Notes: generated from the sequence alone by a model not told the origin. A DNA stretch of 64,000 nucleotides from Pithys albifrons albifrons (GCF_047495875.1 NC_092497.1:66568492-66632491), one strand, 5' to 3'; shown: positions 12,801 to 27,800, counted from the first letter of the stretch. Numbers and translations: made by a program.

Positions 12801-15800
12801 GATCATTCTGATTTTTTTTAATCTTTCCAGTCTACACCAGTCATTATAATTCTTTCATATTATGCAATGATTTTGAGATAGGTAGGGGAAAAAATCCAGA
12901 GAGGACAAATGAGGTCACCATATAATTTTCAGTTGTGGAACTTAAGTCAGCATTGAGTCTATGTGGAAAGAGCATCACAGAGATTCAGAGCAGCTAACAC
13001 TTCAAGCTCAACAACACATTCCTTCAAGAACTTTGGATACAGCAAAAAACCACTCATTCACCTTCACTAAAATGCAAATGAAACCATATGAACATTGTAT
13101 AGCTGTGCTATCTCTTGGAAATATACCTCATGGAGACAAAAGAAAAAGAGCAGTGAAACTTTTCTGCTTGTATTACACTACTTTTCAGTGCTGTAAATAA
13201 CATGGCAAATCTTACAGTTGCCTTCAGATCAATAGTTTACTGTCCACATTCACCTAAGATTGACAGATGTTTTGTCTTTAGATCATTATCATGATAACTT
13301 TTTCTCTTTTTTTCTCCTTTTCTTTAATAAATGAAGAGTGATTACTTTTTTGCTTCTCACCTGTCAGGTTTACTGCTCCATTTTAATGCAGCAAAGAGGG
13401 GAGAAAAGGTAGAATGTTAGTTGACCAGCAGCACAGAGGATAAGTATGGAAACAGGAGATATAAGAAATGTTGATTTACAGTAGATATATATCTAAACCA
13501 AATTAAGAGGTGACGGCTCATCAAAATATTTAGTGCTTGGGAATCACAGCATTAATAGAGGACAAAAATAATGTCCAAAGCAAATTTTCTGCTGAAAAAT
13601 ACACCTTTCTTAGATGCTACCTGCAAAGAAATGAGACTTCAAATTTAAGCCATTGAGATAATAGAGAAAGCGAATTTAATTTTACCCATCAAAGTAATGT
13701 TAACATTGCATTGAAAAATTACATCTTACTCTTACATTCTAGGTGGAAGAGAGATGAGAGGAGGGAGGAGAGGAAAAATGAAAGTGAAAGGGCAGAGTAG
13801 AATGGGAAGGAGAGAAAGGCAGAAGGGAGAGAAGAGCAAGTGAAGAACAAGGTTAAATTCATGAGACACATAAGGCTTGTACTAAATTTAAAAAAAGAAT
13901 AAAAAGAAATGAAAACTTTAAAACTGTTTTACAAAAGCAGGTAATAACACAAAAAAGTAACAGAAACCCAGAAAGTAAGGTAAGCATAGCTTTTTTTTCC
14001 AGTAAAGTATGACACACCTTTTTAGATTTAGAAAGAATGCCATGTACTAAAGTGATCTGCATAGATCTGTAGTGATAAATATCAGGTTAACAGGGAAAAT
14101 AACTTATCGCCCACCAACACATCCTAGTCTGCTGATGCCGAGGTTTTTTTTGATTTTTTTGTTTTTACATTTCATAGACTTTAAGAATACTGTAGCTCTA
14201 GCAAAGGGAAATTTAGTGTGTTAATATTTCTAGCAGCTTAAGTTCAATGTAACTTCTACCACATATCAATAGCTCAAATTCTTTAAGCTATTTACTCTTG
14301 CTTACAAGGTAAAAGGCTGAAGAATCTCAGAAGGCTTGCCACAGGAGACATAAACAGGGGCAGGGTGACCCAGAAGCCAGAACACTGGAAAAGCTCCAGG
14401 AGTCCTACATGTGTTGAGGAAGATGAAGGTGAGGAACAAGGGGTCCAAAGCCTCCCTCAGCCTCAAATCAGAGGGGTTGGGACTGGGGCAGGACAGGGCT
14501 GGACTGAGACATGTGCAAAGTAACGATTGGATAGACAGCATTATAAAAACCATGGAAATTAGAGTCTGGGGATGCATGCCAATGTATTCCTGGCCAAGCC
14601 TGAGTGCTCATTAAAGCCACTGCTCGCTTATCTCCTACTAAAATTGGCTTGGAGTCTTTTTTCACAGACTTTCACAGGCAACACTACACACACACTGTAA
14701 GTGTTTTATCTTTCTGTCTGTGTGTTGATCATAATAAACGCACGTTCTATAAAATTTTCATAGCTTGTGGTCTGCAATGACCAGATTACATACATGTTAT
14801 GAAAAAATCTTTAGAATTCTTCATCATCACTTAGGATTCCCTGATTTTCATTTCTGTGGCTTTTTTAATATCTAGGATTTCTTTCCCTTAGAAGCACATT
14901 TAACTTCTAAGTCAAACATAGCTCAAGCTTCAGCAGGTGACCAGCAGGTCAAGGGAGATGATTGTGCTCCGCTACTTCACATTGGTGAGATGCTATCTGG
15001 AGTGCTGCACCCAGCTTTGGGGTCATCATTACTGAAAAGACAAGTACCTGCTGGAGTGAGTCCAGAGAAGGGTCCCAGAACTATCAGAGGGACGGAACAC
15101 TTCTCTGCGAGGAAGGGCTGAGAGGGCTGGGATTGTTCAGCCTGGAGAGAAGGCGGCTTTGGAGAGACCTTATTGCAAGCCTTCCAGTACTTAAAGGGTG
15201 TTTATAAGGAAGATGAGGACAGCCTATTTAGGAGTGCCTGTAATGACAGGACAAGGGGTAATGGTTTTAAACTGAAAGAGGATAGATTCAGACTAGCTAG
15301 AAGGAAGAAATTCTTTATGATCGCAGTGGTGAAATACTGGCACAGATTGCCTGGAGAGGTGGTGTAGTGGGTTTAGCTGAGATCCCGAGAGGGGACATAG
15401 GTTAGGCCAGCTGACCTACACTGACCAAAGAAATATTCCATACCATATGATGTCAATCCAGATATAAAAGGAATGGCAAGAGGGGCATTCTCTCTCTCAG
15501 TAATGGCTACTGTTGCCATGCTGGAGTACCACTCCTCAGAGGGGTGGCTATCCATCGCTGCTAAAGGGAGGTAGAGATTGATGTTTACTTCTGCTTTATG
15601 TACGTGTACACTGTATTAATTTTCCTTCTTTCTCCATTAGTATAAATTGCCTACAACATACCCATGGTTTGTATTATTTTTTTTTTCTCTTTCTTTTCCC
15701 TGCCCCTTCCCTCCCCTCCCCTTACTTTTTTCCTGTCTGGCTGGCAGGAGGAGGGTTAGAGTGGCTGGGTAGGCACCAGGGGTTCAGTCAAGATGAAACT

Positions 15801-18800
15801 ACTACAGGTGGTGTATGCCTCATTTCTGCATAAATTCAAAGCCTTGTTGGACAGGACTCTGAGCCACCTGACCTAGCTGAAGATGCTCACTGCAGGGGAT
15901 TGGACTAGATGACCTTTAAAGGTCGCTTCCAACCCAAACTATTCTATGATTCTATGATGCTGTGATTCAGAGTGCCGAAGCTCACTATGTTCAAAAGATT
16001 CAAGCTCAGGCTCTAGTCTTAACCAAATCAAAAAGCTGCACTTCATAAAAGCAAAAAAACAGTTTGTCAAGACAGCTTTAACTTCTCTATGTCACAAATG
16101 AAAAGATCTAGAATGAAGAACATTTTGCTCTTCATCAGTGAAAGATTGAGATTAGAGAATTTGAAATTTCTTAGAAATTAGGGAAAATAGCCATATAAAT
16201 TCACATGTTCAAAGAAAAAATATACCCAAAATCAGATTACAGGATGCTTCATAGGGATAGGCACTCTTCTTTCTAGTTTGTCTGAGATAATTTGTAGAGC
16301 TCTTTAACACTCACTAACTGGGTTCCTAATCACCCAAATCCTGTGTAATTGAATATCTATCACACACTTCAAAGTCAGTTGAAAGGATTCACTGAAGATT
16401 TGCCTAAACTGTAGGTTGCAGAAAGGTAATGGTTTATCAAAACCAACTTGAAATATAAACTGTGGCTCAATCAGCCATCATAATGGTTAGGCATTTCTTC
16501 TAGGTTATGCACACTCTAGCAATGTGTTTGCCTTTCTTTGAAATTTTGGTTATAAATCTTACTACGAAGTGTAATATACTCCGTGTTTGAATGAGCAAAG
16601 GAAAATGACAGAAAAGGAAGTGAGATTTAGTTAATTTACGTGCATCTCGGAATTTAATTTTTTGTATTTCAGTCCAACAGATGGAAAGACGTGCTCAAAA
16701 ATAAGTGTCTCCCTTCCCTGTGACTGCAGGGTGGTTTCACTGCTGCAAGGACAGAGAACACTAAACTGGTTACTGGCCAAGTCAGTTCCATTTGCCAAGA
16801 CATGTTCAGCTGTAACTCAGGAAAAAATGGCTATTATATTGCTACTATACACAATGACAAGAAACGGTACACTGCAGTGTTTTCACTATTTACTCTTAAT
16901 TACTAGGCTGCAATGAACTTTTAGTTATATCCTAATATATGTTCCAAAAAACTTTTTATGAAATATCTTTGCTTTCATATTTTAAGAGTAAATGCAGAAG
17001 CAATAACCTTGATATAACTTAGCAAGAAACAATAAAGAAGTCTTTGGTATTGTTAAATATACTTCAAACCAACCCACACAACTCATCCACACTATCTCAC
17101 TAGAGTGTGTTTAAAGAAGGATAAGACTTCTCCACCTAAAATCATTCTTTTATAAACTGCACTCATCCTTTCTCTACAACTGAAATTAAAATGTAAAAGT
17201 AGTATTGTAAATCATGAACCTAGTGGTCCAAGTCTGTTCATAAAGGCTTCTGTGGAAAATGAGAATTAAGCGCAGTTGACTTTTATTTGAATTACTACCA
17301 TCTGCACTTCAAAAGACTCGGTCATTTCTTGGTTGACCTCTTTCCACTGCACATCTTTCAACATCTTCTTCTTAATACTTTTCTGCATGTAAGTTCATGT
17401 ATTAGACTGATGTTCTCTATCTTTTGTTTTTTCTCACTACCATATTTGTTTCACTTATACCCCAGTATATTTCAGAAATATACTGTAAAATTTCCTGTAT
17501 CCTTGAAAATTTCTTTTTTACCTGGAGTTTTTTGCATATTTTTCCATCCAATTCCTGTAGCCACAGTAAAACCATTTAAATCAGAGATTAATTTTCACTG
17601 CTTTCTCAAAACAGTATGCTAAAGATCCCTACTGTCTTGTCTAATTGTTGCTCTTCAACAGTCAGTAAGTCTATCAAAATCAAGCAGTTAGCCTGCATCC
17701 ACGTTGAATAGTCTTGAAAAAAATATTCAATTATATATTACTTGTTTACAGAAATTAAAAGTTCATAGAGGATCACAGACTGCTAAAACTGCAGTCATAA
17801 TTTTTCAGAGGTAATTTGCCAAATCAGTGCAGTTTAACAAATTAAATAGCTGAAAATAGAAAAATAAATAAATACATATGGGCATTTGCCCGAACAATTC
17901 TAGTACCAATAGTAAATAACAGATGGAAAGTATGTCCTCCATTTTCAGTGAATGACAATCTCTTCACACTACTGACGAGCAAATTTTACCTGCTTATACA
18001 TGGAATATGCCTACTATTTTTTGGTAATAGACTTTAAGATTGGTACTATGGTTCCATAAATATAAATAGTTTTTCCAGAAGCAGTTGCATGCATATCTGA
18101 TTTATATGCTATTGTTTGCATTTTTTTGTAGACTGGGAGAGGATTTACTTTTAATACTTCAAAATAATCGGAAGAAAGGAGTATTTCACATAGCTATGAC
18201 TGGTTTTTGAAGTGACAGACAGACACACTAGTTGCTAACCAATTAGATGGGCTGAGACGCTATGCTCTAATAGAAATGTCCAGGAGACACAGTATTTGAA
18301 AGCAACAGACCATGTGTTATGCTGCTGTATGATTACAGCCCTAAAAACATTCATAAATATGTGTCTATTTGGAATCCAAAGCTCAAGTTAACTCTGGAGT
18401 GGTTATTTATGCTGAACAGAGAATTCCTTCCAAAACCTGGAGCCAGTTCTCTATATGCAGCTTCAGAGGGGTTTGACAGGAGACACTTAAGAGTGGGAAG
18501 AGCATGCAGGCTATCTGGATTTAAATATTTATGTTCAGTGATAGCATCATAGCTGGTAATTTTAGAAGACATACTCCATATAACGAAATTATTTCTAGTG
18601 CACCAACTCCCCAGAAGTTTACAGCACTTTTATAGTACTCTCCAGTCATATCAATATATTTAAAAAATGTATTAGAAACAAAATCTAAACATCAAAATAA
18701 ACTTTTTGGGTTTGATTCTTTGGTTTTGATTTAGTATCTTGAACCCTGTGGACTCATTCACATTGTAAAAGGCTACCACATATAAATTATGGCATTACAC

Positions 18801-21800
18801 ACAGTTTGCAGTGTATGTGTTGTAAGGCAGACGGTAGTCCTTTGTGTAATAGCAATGCTATGACTGTGTCACAGACAGTAAAAAAAATAAGTGAAACTTG
18901 ATCTCATTGCAAGACTAATAGAAAGCAGCTATTTAATGTCCCTTTAATCTCTCAGTTCAGAGTTTTCATATACACTGCTAAATTGAGGCCCACTGTCAAA
19001 AATAAAAAATTACTTGAGTGGAGATAAGAATCCTGTTTAACATCAATCTGAATGTAACCTCTAATGTATTACTATTATGCACCTAAAAACAAGTTTTAAA
19101 AAGTCAAATGTGCAAATTCCATACATATTTATATGCAGCACATATTTATTTTCTTTGCATACAAATGTATGCAAATTGGAAAAAAATTAAATGCAGAAGT
19201 GTTAATATGCCACAGCAGAAAAATGTACCCGCATACCTGTAATTATTGGAAACTTTCAGTCAAAATTTCTGCAGTATTCTGGAAACCATTAATAAATATT
19301 GAAATATCCCAAAGCAATGACAGTTACCATGGTAGCACAAAAATAGAGTATGGAACAGCATTACAAAATGACAAACATGTCTGGAAGTTATGTCCCTAGT
19401 AAGAAAACTAAAAGGTAAACATACCTTTTATAAAGAAGTATAGCAATAACAATACAGATGATAAACACCACTGCAAGAACTGGTCCAACAACCCAAATCA
19501 AACCTTCTTCCTCATCTGTTATTGGCTGGGGATCAAGATCCATTGACACAACGGGATCAGAATATGGGCTGGTTGCATACATGGTCTAGAGAAATAAAAA
19601 TAATTCTTACTTAATCATGAAGGAGTGCATTTAAAATATTAACTATCCAAGATCTATAGCAAATGGATGAAAGATGATGATGCAATGAACAAAACAAAGT
19701 GGAAATGCTATTTTTCTTGAAAATAGGCAGCATATAAACTTGCAAACTGAATAGTGTATTGCTATTACTATTTTTATTTTGTGTTCCACATATTAGAAGT
19801 GAGCTGCAGAAAAATGATGTAACACAGTCCTTCCAGAACAATTTGCTACTTAAGCAGAGAGTAAGAAAATGAACTTGTATGACACTGAGAAATATAACAC
19901 ATCAGTTACTCATTTTTTTTGTTTTAGTTTCATACTGGCTTAACTGTTTCTTTCTGAACGATATGTAAAGGTACTTCCAACAGAACGAGACTACTAGAGG
20001 TAAAACTACAGGTGACTGAATGTAGAAGGTTTATAGGAAAGGTTCTTACGGCCATAGTACAGTACATTTTCACCAGTCAAAAACTGACTGATAGAGTATT
20101 CTTATTATTACAGAAGATGGAAACAACTTGAATTTAAGAACGGAAAACAGGAGAAGTCACTGCAGAACATGAAAGGAAGCTAAACACTTAGTCTTTTATA
20201 GGGATGAAACTAGAATTCAAGAGGGACTGTTGAAATCTTTGTTTTACTGGCTGGTGTAAAGCAACTGGCATAGGGCAAGACCTGTGATAAGAAAGTTGGG
20301 TTTTTTTCATGGTCTGACCTCAGATGTTTGATTCATGGTTGAGTACAGAGCTAAAATTACAGACAGGACAGGTTGAGGAGACAGCCTGCTAAAACTGGAT
20401 AATTCAAAGAACTCCATGTTACAGTAATGTCAGAAACAGAAACTCGCTTGTACAAATTTTGTCTTTGCTGGAGTGTCTTCATCAGTGCTAAACTAGAATT
20501 TAAACTACAGCTCTTGCAAAGAACTTAAAATCTTGATTCAGCAGTAGATCAGGAACGTCAGCTAAGATATAGTAAGATAACGAGGAGAAGAGATTAGCTT
20601 CCATTTACATGTTTGAACTGTAGTCTGAAAGATGCCCTAAGCCAGGACAAGTGTTATCAAAGGAGACATGTTATTTTACACTTCATTTGGCCTTGTTTTG
20701 GGCTCTGGGCTACAACAGTGTCTGGTTTTGAGACAAGATTAGGATGGGCAAAGCTGAGGCACTTACACTAGCTGGTAAGGAGCTAGCATCCATGCCAACA
20801 ATCTCCAGTTGTGTTACCGTCTTTTACTAAAAGTAGTACTTGGCATTAAAAAACTCCAATGTTTTAAGTCTTGGTCATTGTTTGGAAATTGGGCAACCTT
20901 CAGGTACCATTCCTGAAACACCCTAGCTGAATGAAGTTTATTTCCCAGCTTCAGTATTCTCAAAAGATAGAACGAATCCCATTGCTACAGGAAGAAACTC
21001 TTTTTATTTAGCCTCTTCCCTTGGAGCAGGCAGCAAAAATGCCTGGAAAAAGATACAGAGGGATATTAAGGGCAACACTGTTGCTTTTAATTTCCAACAT
21101 ACTTGTATTAAGGACTAATTTAAACTCATTTATTATTGTGTCAAATTTATCTTATTTTTTTCTCCCTCTTAAGGACCTGCTTAACATATTTGTAGATTTT
21201 AATCATAAGCACTCTCAGCTTCCATTTTATGAAGTTAAAACAAACTCCGACCTTTCCATGCTCTTTTAAACCGAATTCTCCATGCTACCAATAAACAGAG
21301 AAATTTTTTGTTCTCTGAAGAAATCTTATGTAAAATGCAGTGTTTGAATACCAGGAAAAACATCCCTTGCAAGTTGAACTCCTGCACTACTGGGATCTAC
21401 AGTCCTAGAAGAAAAACAGCTATATTAAGTAAGAGTGGATACATTGAAGCATTGAAAGTTGAATTTCACTCACCCTTAACTATTCACACTCTGTGGGTAC
21501 CTCATGCTACTCAATCACATAAACATTTCAGATGGCATGCTAAACCAGTTATTAACCATACTGTAAGTTTAATAATGACTTCTGAAATCATCTGGAGCAG
21601 GACCCTAGACAGATTATGCCATATGAACCTTTTCAATTGTCAAACCTGTTTCTTCCTGATTTTTAATTCTGATTTCTCTCTAAGAAAGCAACAAGTTTAG
21701 GTCATTTATATGAAATGACTAATGTCTTAATTCAAATAAAAACCTCATAAACCCATACTTTATATGGAAAAGATCAGTTTTACTACAGGTAATTTCTGTC

Positions 21801-24800
21801 ATAAAGATTTATGTACATTTAACTTTATGGTCAAAAGCTGTTTATCTTCTCCAGTTTGATCCTTTGTGATGCAACACTTGCAGAATTATCTGTCTATGCA
21901 GTCCATGTCAAAAAGCAAAAATTGAACTTTTGATTTATATTAGAGCTTCCACAGGGCACCTACGTTACTTTCAAACAAGGTTATTTATCTGAAAGTGTTC
22001 AAAAAGTGGAACTACTTCCTCATTGTGTTTTAAGTAGGAAAATTCCATTGACACCAAGAAAACAATTGCAAGGTTACACACTGGAAAACATTTGACTAAC
22101 ATTCAGAGTATTGGTGGTGTAGTGTGCAGTGGCTGATCCTGCAAATGTACCTGTCAGGTTTAAGTTACCAATTAGAAAGATACTGTATTACACACTGTAT
22201 GTTAAAATGTTGATGTGCATTGCACCTTCTTTCAATGTCCAATTTATGCCTATTTTTTTAATATATGCAGTAGGTTAACTCATGCATAAAGAGACATAAC
22301 TACAAAATGAATTATGTAAAGAGAGCTCATTATTTACCTCACTTCTGGAATTTTCCATATTGAATTGTCTACCAACTTTCTAACGATTTACTGATAAAGT
22401 TGTTATGCAATGAGAGCAACTAAAGAAGGTAGTTGTGCATGTCTCTGGTTCTGTGGATCTTTCCAAGAATCCTGTCTATCCTACACCATTATTCAACGGT
22501 AACATTAAGGCAAGAGAGGAACTGTAAATACATTAAGAAAAAAAAGGTGCTGTGACCTTCATGCCTCAGATGCTGTGTCCGTGGTCACAAATACCAGAGC
22601 ATGTAATTTGCAAAGGATCACCACATAGCTAATAAAAGGTAATTCTTAGGTTTCATTTTTATACATAAGGAACACACAGGACTGCAACCAGAAGAGAAAA
22701 GTTTAAGGAATTAATTGTCACTAAGCATGGAAACACTCGCTTTACAGATGCTCTGACATATAATGTAAAAAAACAATAAAAAAGCTTTTGAAAAGTGGAA
22801 GAAACATTGAAAAATGTTTTCATTAATGTGGAAAGGTAATTTTGAGATTGAAAACATTAATTAACTTACAGATTCAGAGTGTTCCATTACAGCCAACACA
22901 AAGAAGACATATTCTTGACCACTCTGCAGTTGCTTATTCTCAAATCCACCATAATGCTTCTTATCCCCCAAAGTGAATTCCGTAGGAAGAACTTCAAAGT
23001 GAGCTGCAATATATGGCTTTAATTCAACTTCCCTCCCAAGACGAATGCTTCTGCGTTTCCTAGCTATCTCCTTAAGCAGCTTTAGAATGAAGGGAGGGGA
23101 AAGGCAGAGAGAAAGAGGAAACATGAACAGAAAGATAACTGTTAACAATTTTAATGTAACTTGTTGACAATGTAATGAGAAAATTTATTGCATGATCAGG
23201 CAATACGAAAATAAGTTTAACCACATTTCATGGGACATATCCGTATCACTAAACCAATTCTTGCAAAATCTTACAATTTCTTGTCCTTCTTGTTAAGCCA
23301 AGATATTAGGAGGCAACTGCACTGCCCAGAGCACAAACACATCACAATTTTCAGGTTGTTGTATCTGGGGCAGGGGAGGAGGTGGGGAGGGAAAGGAATA
23401 AATACACTGTCTTCGAGGACATATATATACACATATCATACCACATATATATTTTATATATATTAAAGTAGTAATGGAATAGAATTATAGAATTAATTAT
23501 GTTGGAAAGGACTTTTAAGGTCGAGTTCAGCCATTAACCTAACCCTGACAAGTCCACCATTAACCTTGTCTATAATCACCACAACTACACAACTTTTTAA
23601 ATACCACCAGGAACAGTGACTCAACCACTTTTGAAAAACAAAGCTAAAATTTACATCAGCACATTTTTGACAAGATTAGATGCTAGGCTTAAACTTGGAA
23701 AACATGCTAACCAATAAAGGAACTTAAGCTCAGCTGGTATAATCTATTAATTAATTATTTACTAGATCAGACAAATGCTTCTTCAATCCCTTTCATCACT
23801 CTAGATATACTGGCATTCCACAAAATTTAATCTGATTTGATTACAAGGAATATGAACTTTTCATGTGTGGTAAGTGATGACTTCTAAGGCTTCATTCTGT
23901 TTCCCCTCATTTTTCATTTATGAAACTTTATTCAATGCCCTGTAGTTTCAGATTTCAATCACAAATTTTTCTAAGGTCGCACAGTTGTTTTAGTTTTTTT
24001 AGTACACAAGTATTTCTAATACAGTGTATTAGCACAAAATACTTTGTTAGGAGGAGGAGACAAATCAATAAAAAAAGGTATTAAAATCCAATCTTAACTA
24101 CATACATTCATTTTAAAGAACACGTATAATTAGGGAAGCTCTGTCTTGATTCAGACTCTTTTGTAGTGTTGGGCCACAGCTTAGCTAGCACATCTTTTTG
24201 CCTTCCCCTCATGGGGTCTTGTATTTTGCAACTACACAACTGATGATTTCAATGCATTTAAGCCAACCTAATGTTAATTCTACTACTGAGAAAGACACTT
24301 TTAATACTGATTACTTTAAGACCCCTTCTCACTGACTTCAGAATTTCAAACACAGGCTACAGACATGTAAGCAACGGGTTACCACTTGGATCCAAACTTC
24401 CTTAGCAATGTGGACATTTGGAGGTTACACCTTCAAGGATCTATGTAGCCAACTGCTTTCCAGCTCTAAGGTTGAGCCTGTTCCCTGTTGCTGAGATTTT
24501 ACATTCATTTAACTCTATCAATTTCCAGGCACAAAAGCTAGTACACTACAATGGATCCCTTGAGCAAAAAAAGAACTGGCCATAACCTGAGACTAGAAAT
24601 CATTATTCATTGCTCAAGGACACTATTGCAATCAGCAGTCCATATTTCTCTTTCATTCTTCCTAAACAGTTTAATGAGCAGCTAGAGTCAATTTGTGTCG
24701 TATAAAAATGAGTGCTGTAGAGAACTGTAATATTCAAAAGATTTCTATTTAGTTACTTTATTGAAGGTGACTCTCACATCTGTTGGTAGCTTCCTATGCC

Positions 24801-27800
24801 TCAGGTAGAGTTACTAAATGCAGAACATGAGTCAGAGACTCATCAAGGTTTGTTCCACATTAGATCAGCCCTTATAAGATCTGCTGAGGGAAGCACTCTG
24901 AAAAGTTTGTCTCTATACGAAGTCATGTTTTACAAGGATAATAAGAGCTATGCAGAGTGCTGTACACTGGCTATCCTGAAATCTGCTGAGACACAAAGCT
25001 AAATATTCAAGTATAGCTGGAAATCAGGCACCATAAATACGGCAGTACTAGTACGTAGTTTTTGCCATCTCTGAAAATAACTGGTATTTTCATTTCTGGC
25101 TACCATTTTCACTGAAATTTAAAGTTACTTGTATGGCTATCTCAAATAAATTCTTTATCATGTTTCCAGATTATACCATATTTACAATTTAGATTTTAAG
25201 TAACTCAAAATGTCGAAATACTGCATGAGTAGTGCAATCAAAATTAGAGTGGAATTGAGAGGGGAAGAAAAATGTTTGATCTTGATTATTTCTCTTTGAA
25301 ATAGTAACAGAAAATGCATATAATTTGAAGAAAAAGCAATGCTGAAGTATGTATTACAGTGATCAGCAAGTGAGTTTTAGCACCGAATGCTAAGAGCTAA
25401 TCAGCTGGGTCAAACAAAATTTGTGAAACTTTTTCAAAGCTGATTATTCCTCACCAAAGGCCACCTAAACATAGGTGTGTTTATCTGCAGATAAAAATTT
25501 TGTCAGTAACATTGACTACACATGACTGATTGGAACTCCGGTGAACCTCTGGCCTTATTCACGTTTCATGTATAAATGGGGTTGTTGCCAGATATATTTA
25601 CTTGCTCATGTATCTACTTTATACACAGATTTCAACAGAATTACTGAATTCATTTAAGACTGAACATGCAGACTTTTAGTTAGGTTTTACTACTTACAAA
25701 TTTAAAATAATTGTACTAGGTAATACAGAAAGTCCTACTTTTTCTATTTCATTTATTTGCATGAAACATTTATTTAAAGTCACTAGATCTCATGATCTTG
25801 GGAATAAAATGAAATTTCAAGTTAAAAAAGGACCCTATCTCTAATAACTATTTTTTTTAGATATATAACATCTTGTCCATAATCTGCTCTAAAACTATGC
25901 ATTTATCTTAGTTTCTTTCAGAATTGAGGTTCAAGAAAACAAGAATATTAGGTAACTAAAATAAGGCTGGAGAGTCTTCTGGCCTGGCGAGTTATGTACT
26001 GGAGTTAACTTTCCAGAAATGTGTTACTAGCACATACTTTTCTTTTGACAATCTAAGCAAAGTATTTAGAACATAGTTCTTTGGGAAATATATTTCCCAG
26101 CTGTTTCTGATATTAGCCACATATCTGAGATTGTACTAAAACCATAAATATGCACAAGTATCTTCACTTGACCATCAGGAACTATTTGCTCAGAGAGTAG
26201 TGTGTGTGGGGTTTGTGGTATTTGTTTGTTTCTTTGTGGGTTTTTTTGGGGGGAAGGAGGTTTGTTGCTTTTTGGTGTTTGTTTTGTGGTTTGTTTTTGT
26301 TTGTTTTGGGGTATGACTTTGGTTTTTTGTTTTGGTTTGTCATGGGGGATTTTTTCGTGATTTTTTTTTTTGGTCAAGGTTCTTTTCATTTGGTTTGGTT
26401 GTTTTTTTCCCAAATGCATTTATTGTGGCACTGCAATCACATGCTTGTCAGAAATGGTACAGTTGATTAAACTGTGCACATATTTTCTAAAGCTGGAAGC
26501 AAAATAGTCTTTTAAATAATAGAAACTTGATGAGTTGGTATGATACACAGTTGTTGCCTGCTTTTAATGTTTTTCCCTACTCAGGCCTTGTTATTTATAT
26601 TGGTGGCAATTGTAAAAGATGTATCAAGGGGTTTAGTTCTTTATCAGAAATAATTTTCATTTTCCAGTCAATGCGTATCTTATTTCTTTCACCATTAATT
26701 CTATGATGTGGTCTCAATTATCAGTAGAAGTGGGAAACAACCCATCCCGACTGAAATATTTCTGAATTAATAAAAGCTCTTTATCAATCTGTTCTACAGA
26801 CTAATGCACCACAACTTGCAGGATTATTAAAATGACCCTTTGTTATGGGAATCAGCAGGAACTATAGAATTTAATTGCCAAAAAGTTCAATGTCATCTGG
26901 CACTTATCCTTTAATCTGTTAATGCTGCTGAATGCGACTACAGCCTTTGTATGTTAAGAGTGGGTGGTAATATTAAATCAGTTTCCATCACTATATGGAT
27001 TTTCCTGTCAGAGTTTTACTATTTAACTGTATTTTATGTTACCTATGACCATGATCATGAGCTGATGGCATTTGCAATCCAAATTCTTTCTTGGATAGAA
27101 GGTAAAAGGGTAGAAGAAAATAGGGTAGAAGATAATAGACCAAAGCAAGCCATTGCTGTGATTCAATGTAGTGAGATGATCACCATGATCACCATGATCC
27201 TGATCAAGAAAATACACAGGATTAAGGACTTGCCTGTTGCTGTGATAAAGACTGAAAGAACTCAGTTTATATTTTTGAAGGTTTCTACAGCAGTTGGTCA
27301 GGTTTAGGGAAGAGATTTATTTCCTTACATTTTGGTGGAAATTTTGAAATTTATGTCCATTTTGTCAATGTCAGGAGAGAAAGAAAACCTTGGCAGTTGC
27401 TTGCAGATGATCACCACTTGACAGTAATTATATTATGGAAAAACATATGGTGAAGCATCTCTGGTACATAAAACCACCGAAAGAAAATGGAAAAATGGAT
27501 GGAATCCAGTCAAAAGATAACTAAATCAGGGGTAAAAAAATGGAATTGCAGAGATATTACAGGTACAGATTACCACAGTATGTGGAAATCCTGGTCAGAT
27601 ACAACTCTAGTAATAATAATACCACTGCCTGATTTTCATAGAATCAAAGAATCACAGAATCAGTTGGGTTGGAAGAGACCTCCAACATCATCAAGTCCAA
27701 CCTTAATCCAACCCCTCCTTGATTACAAGATCATGGCACTAAGTGCCATGTGCAGTCTCACCTTAAAAACCTCCAGGGTCGGAGAATCCACCACCTCCCT

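Larger units (their letters stand above)
14930..15975 (+). mobile_element. CR1 LINE 3' fragment, interrupted by an LTR
   Basis: Plus-strand CR1 3' end in two parts, about 14930-15362 and 15807-15975. The first holds the GTGAGATGCTATCTGGAGTG and GACAGGACAAGGGGTAATGG stretches; the second ends GGACTAGATGACC...TTCCAACCCAAACTATTCTATGATTCTATGAT, the typical avian CR1 3' end with its octamer tail. The break is exactly a solo LTR with target duplication. Confidence 0.93.
13373..19424 (-). other. PTPRD: PTPRD intron between transmembrane exon and meD
   Basis: A 6-kb intron. It holds a GA-rich stretch (13740-13850), an unusually GC-rich block (14320-14700, possible LTR remnant), a CR1 fragment (14930-15975) split by a solo LTR (15363-15806), then AT-rich sequence without recognisable content. 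Confidence 0.8.

Noticed and set aside
13858..13863. AGCAG-type sequence considered as another microexon boundary
   Set aside because: No in-frame peptide known from PTPRD and no paired donor.
17287..17622. 111-codon open frame rich in Phe, Leu and His
   Set aside because: T-rich intron sequence; the hydrophobic look follows from base composition, with no recognisable family.
26066..26470. Open frames of 88 and 117 codons on opposite strands
   Set aside because: Low-complexity G/T-rich tract; composition bias explains both.
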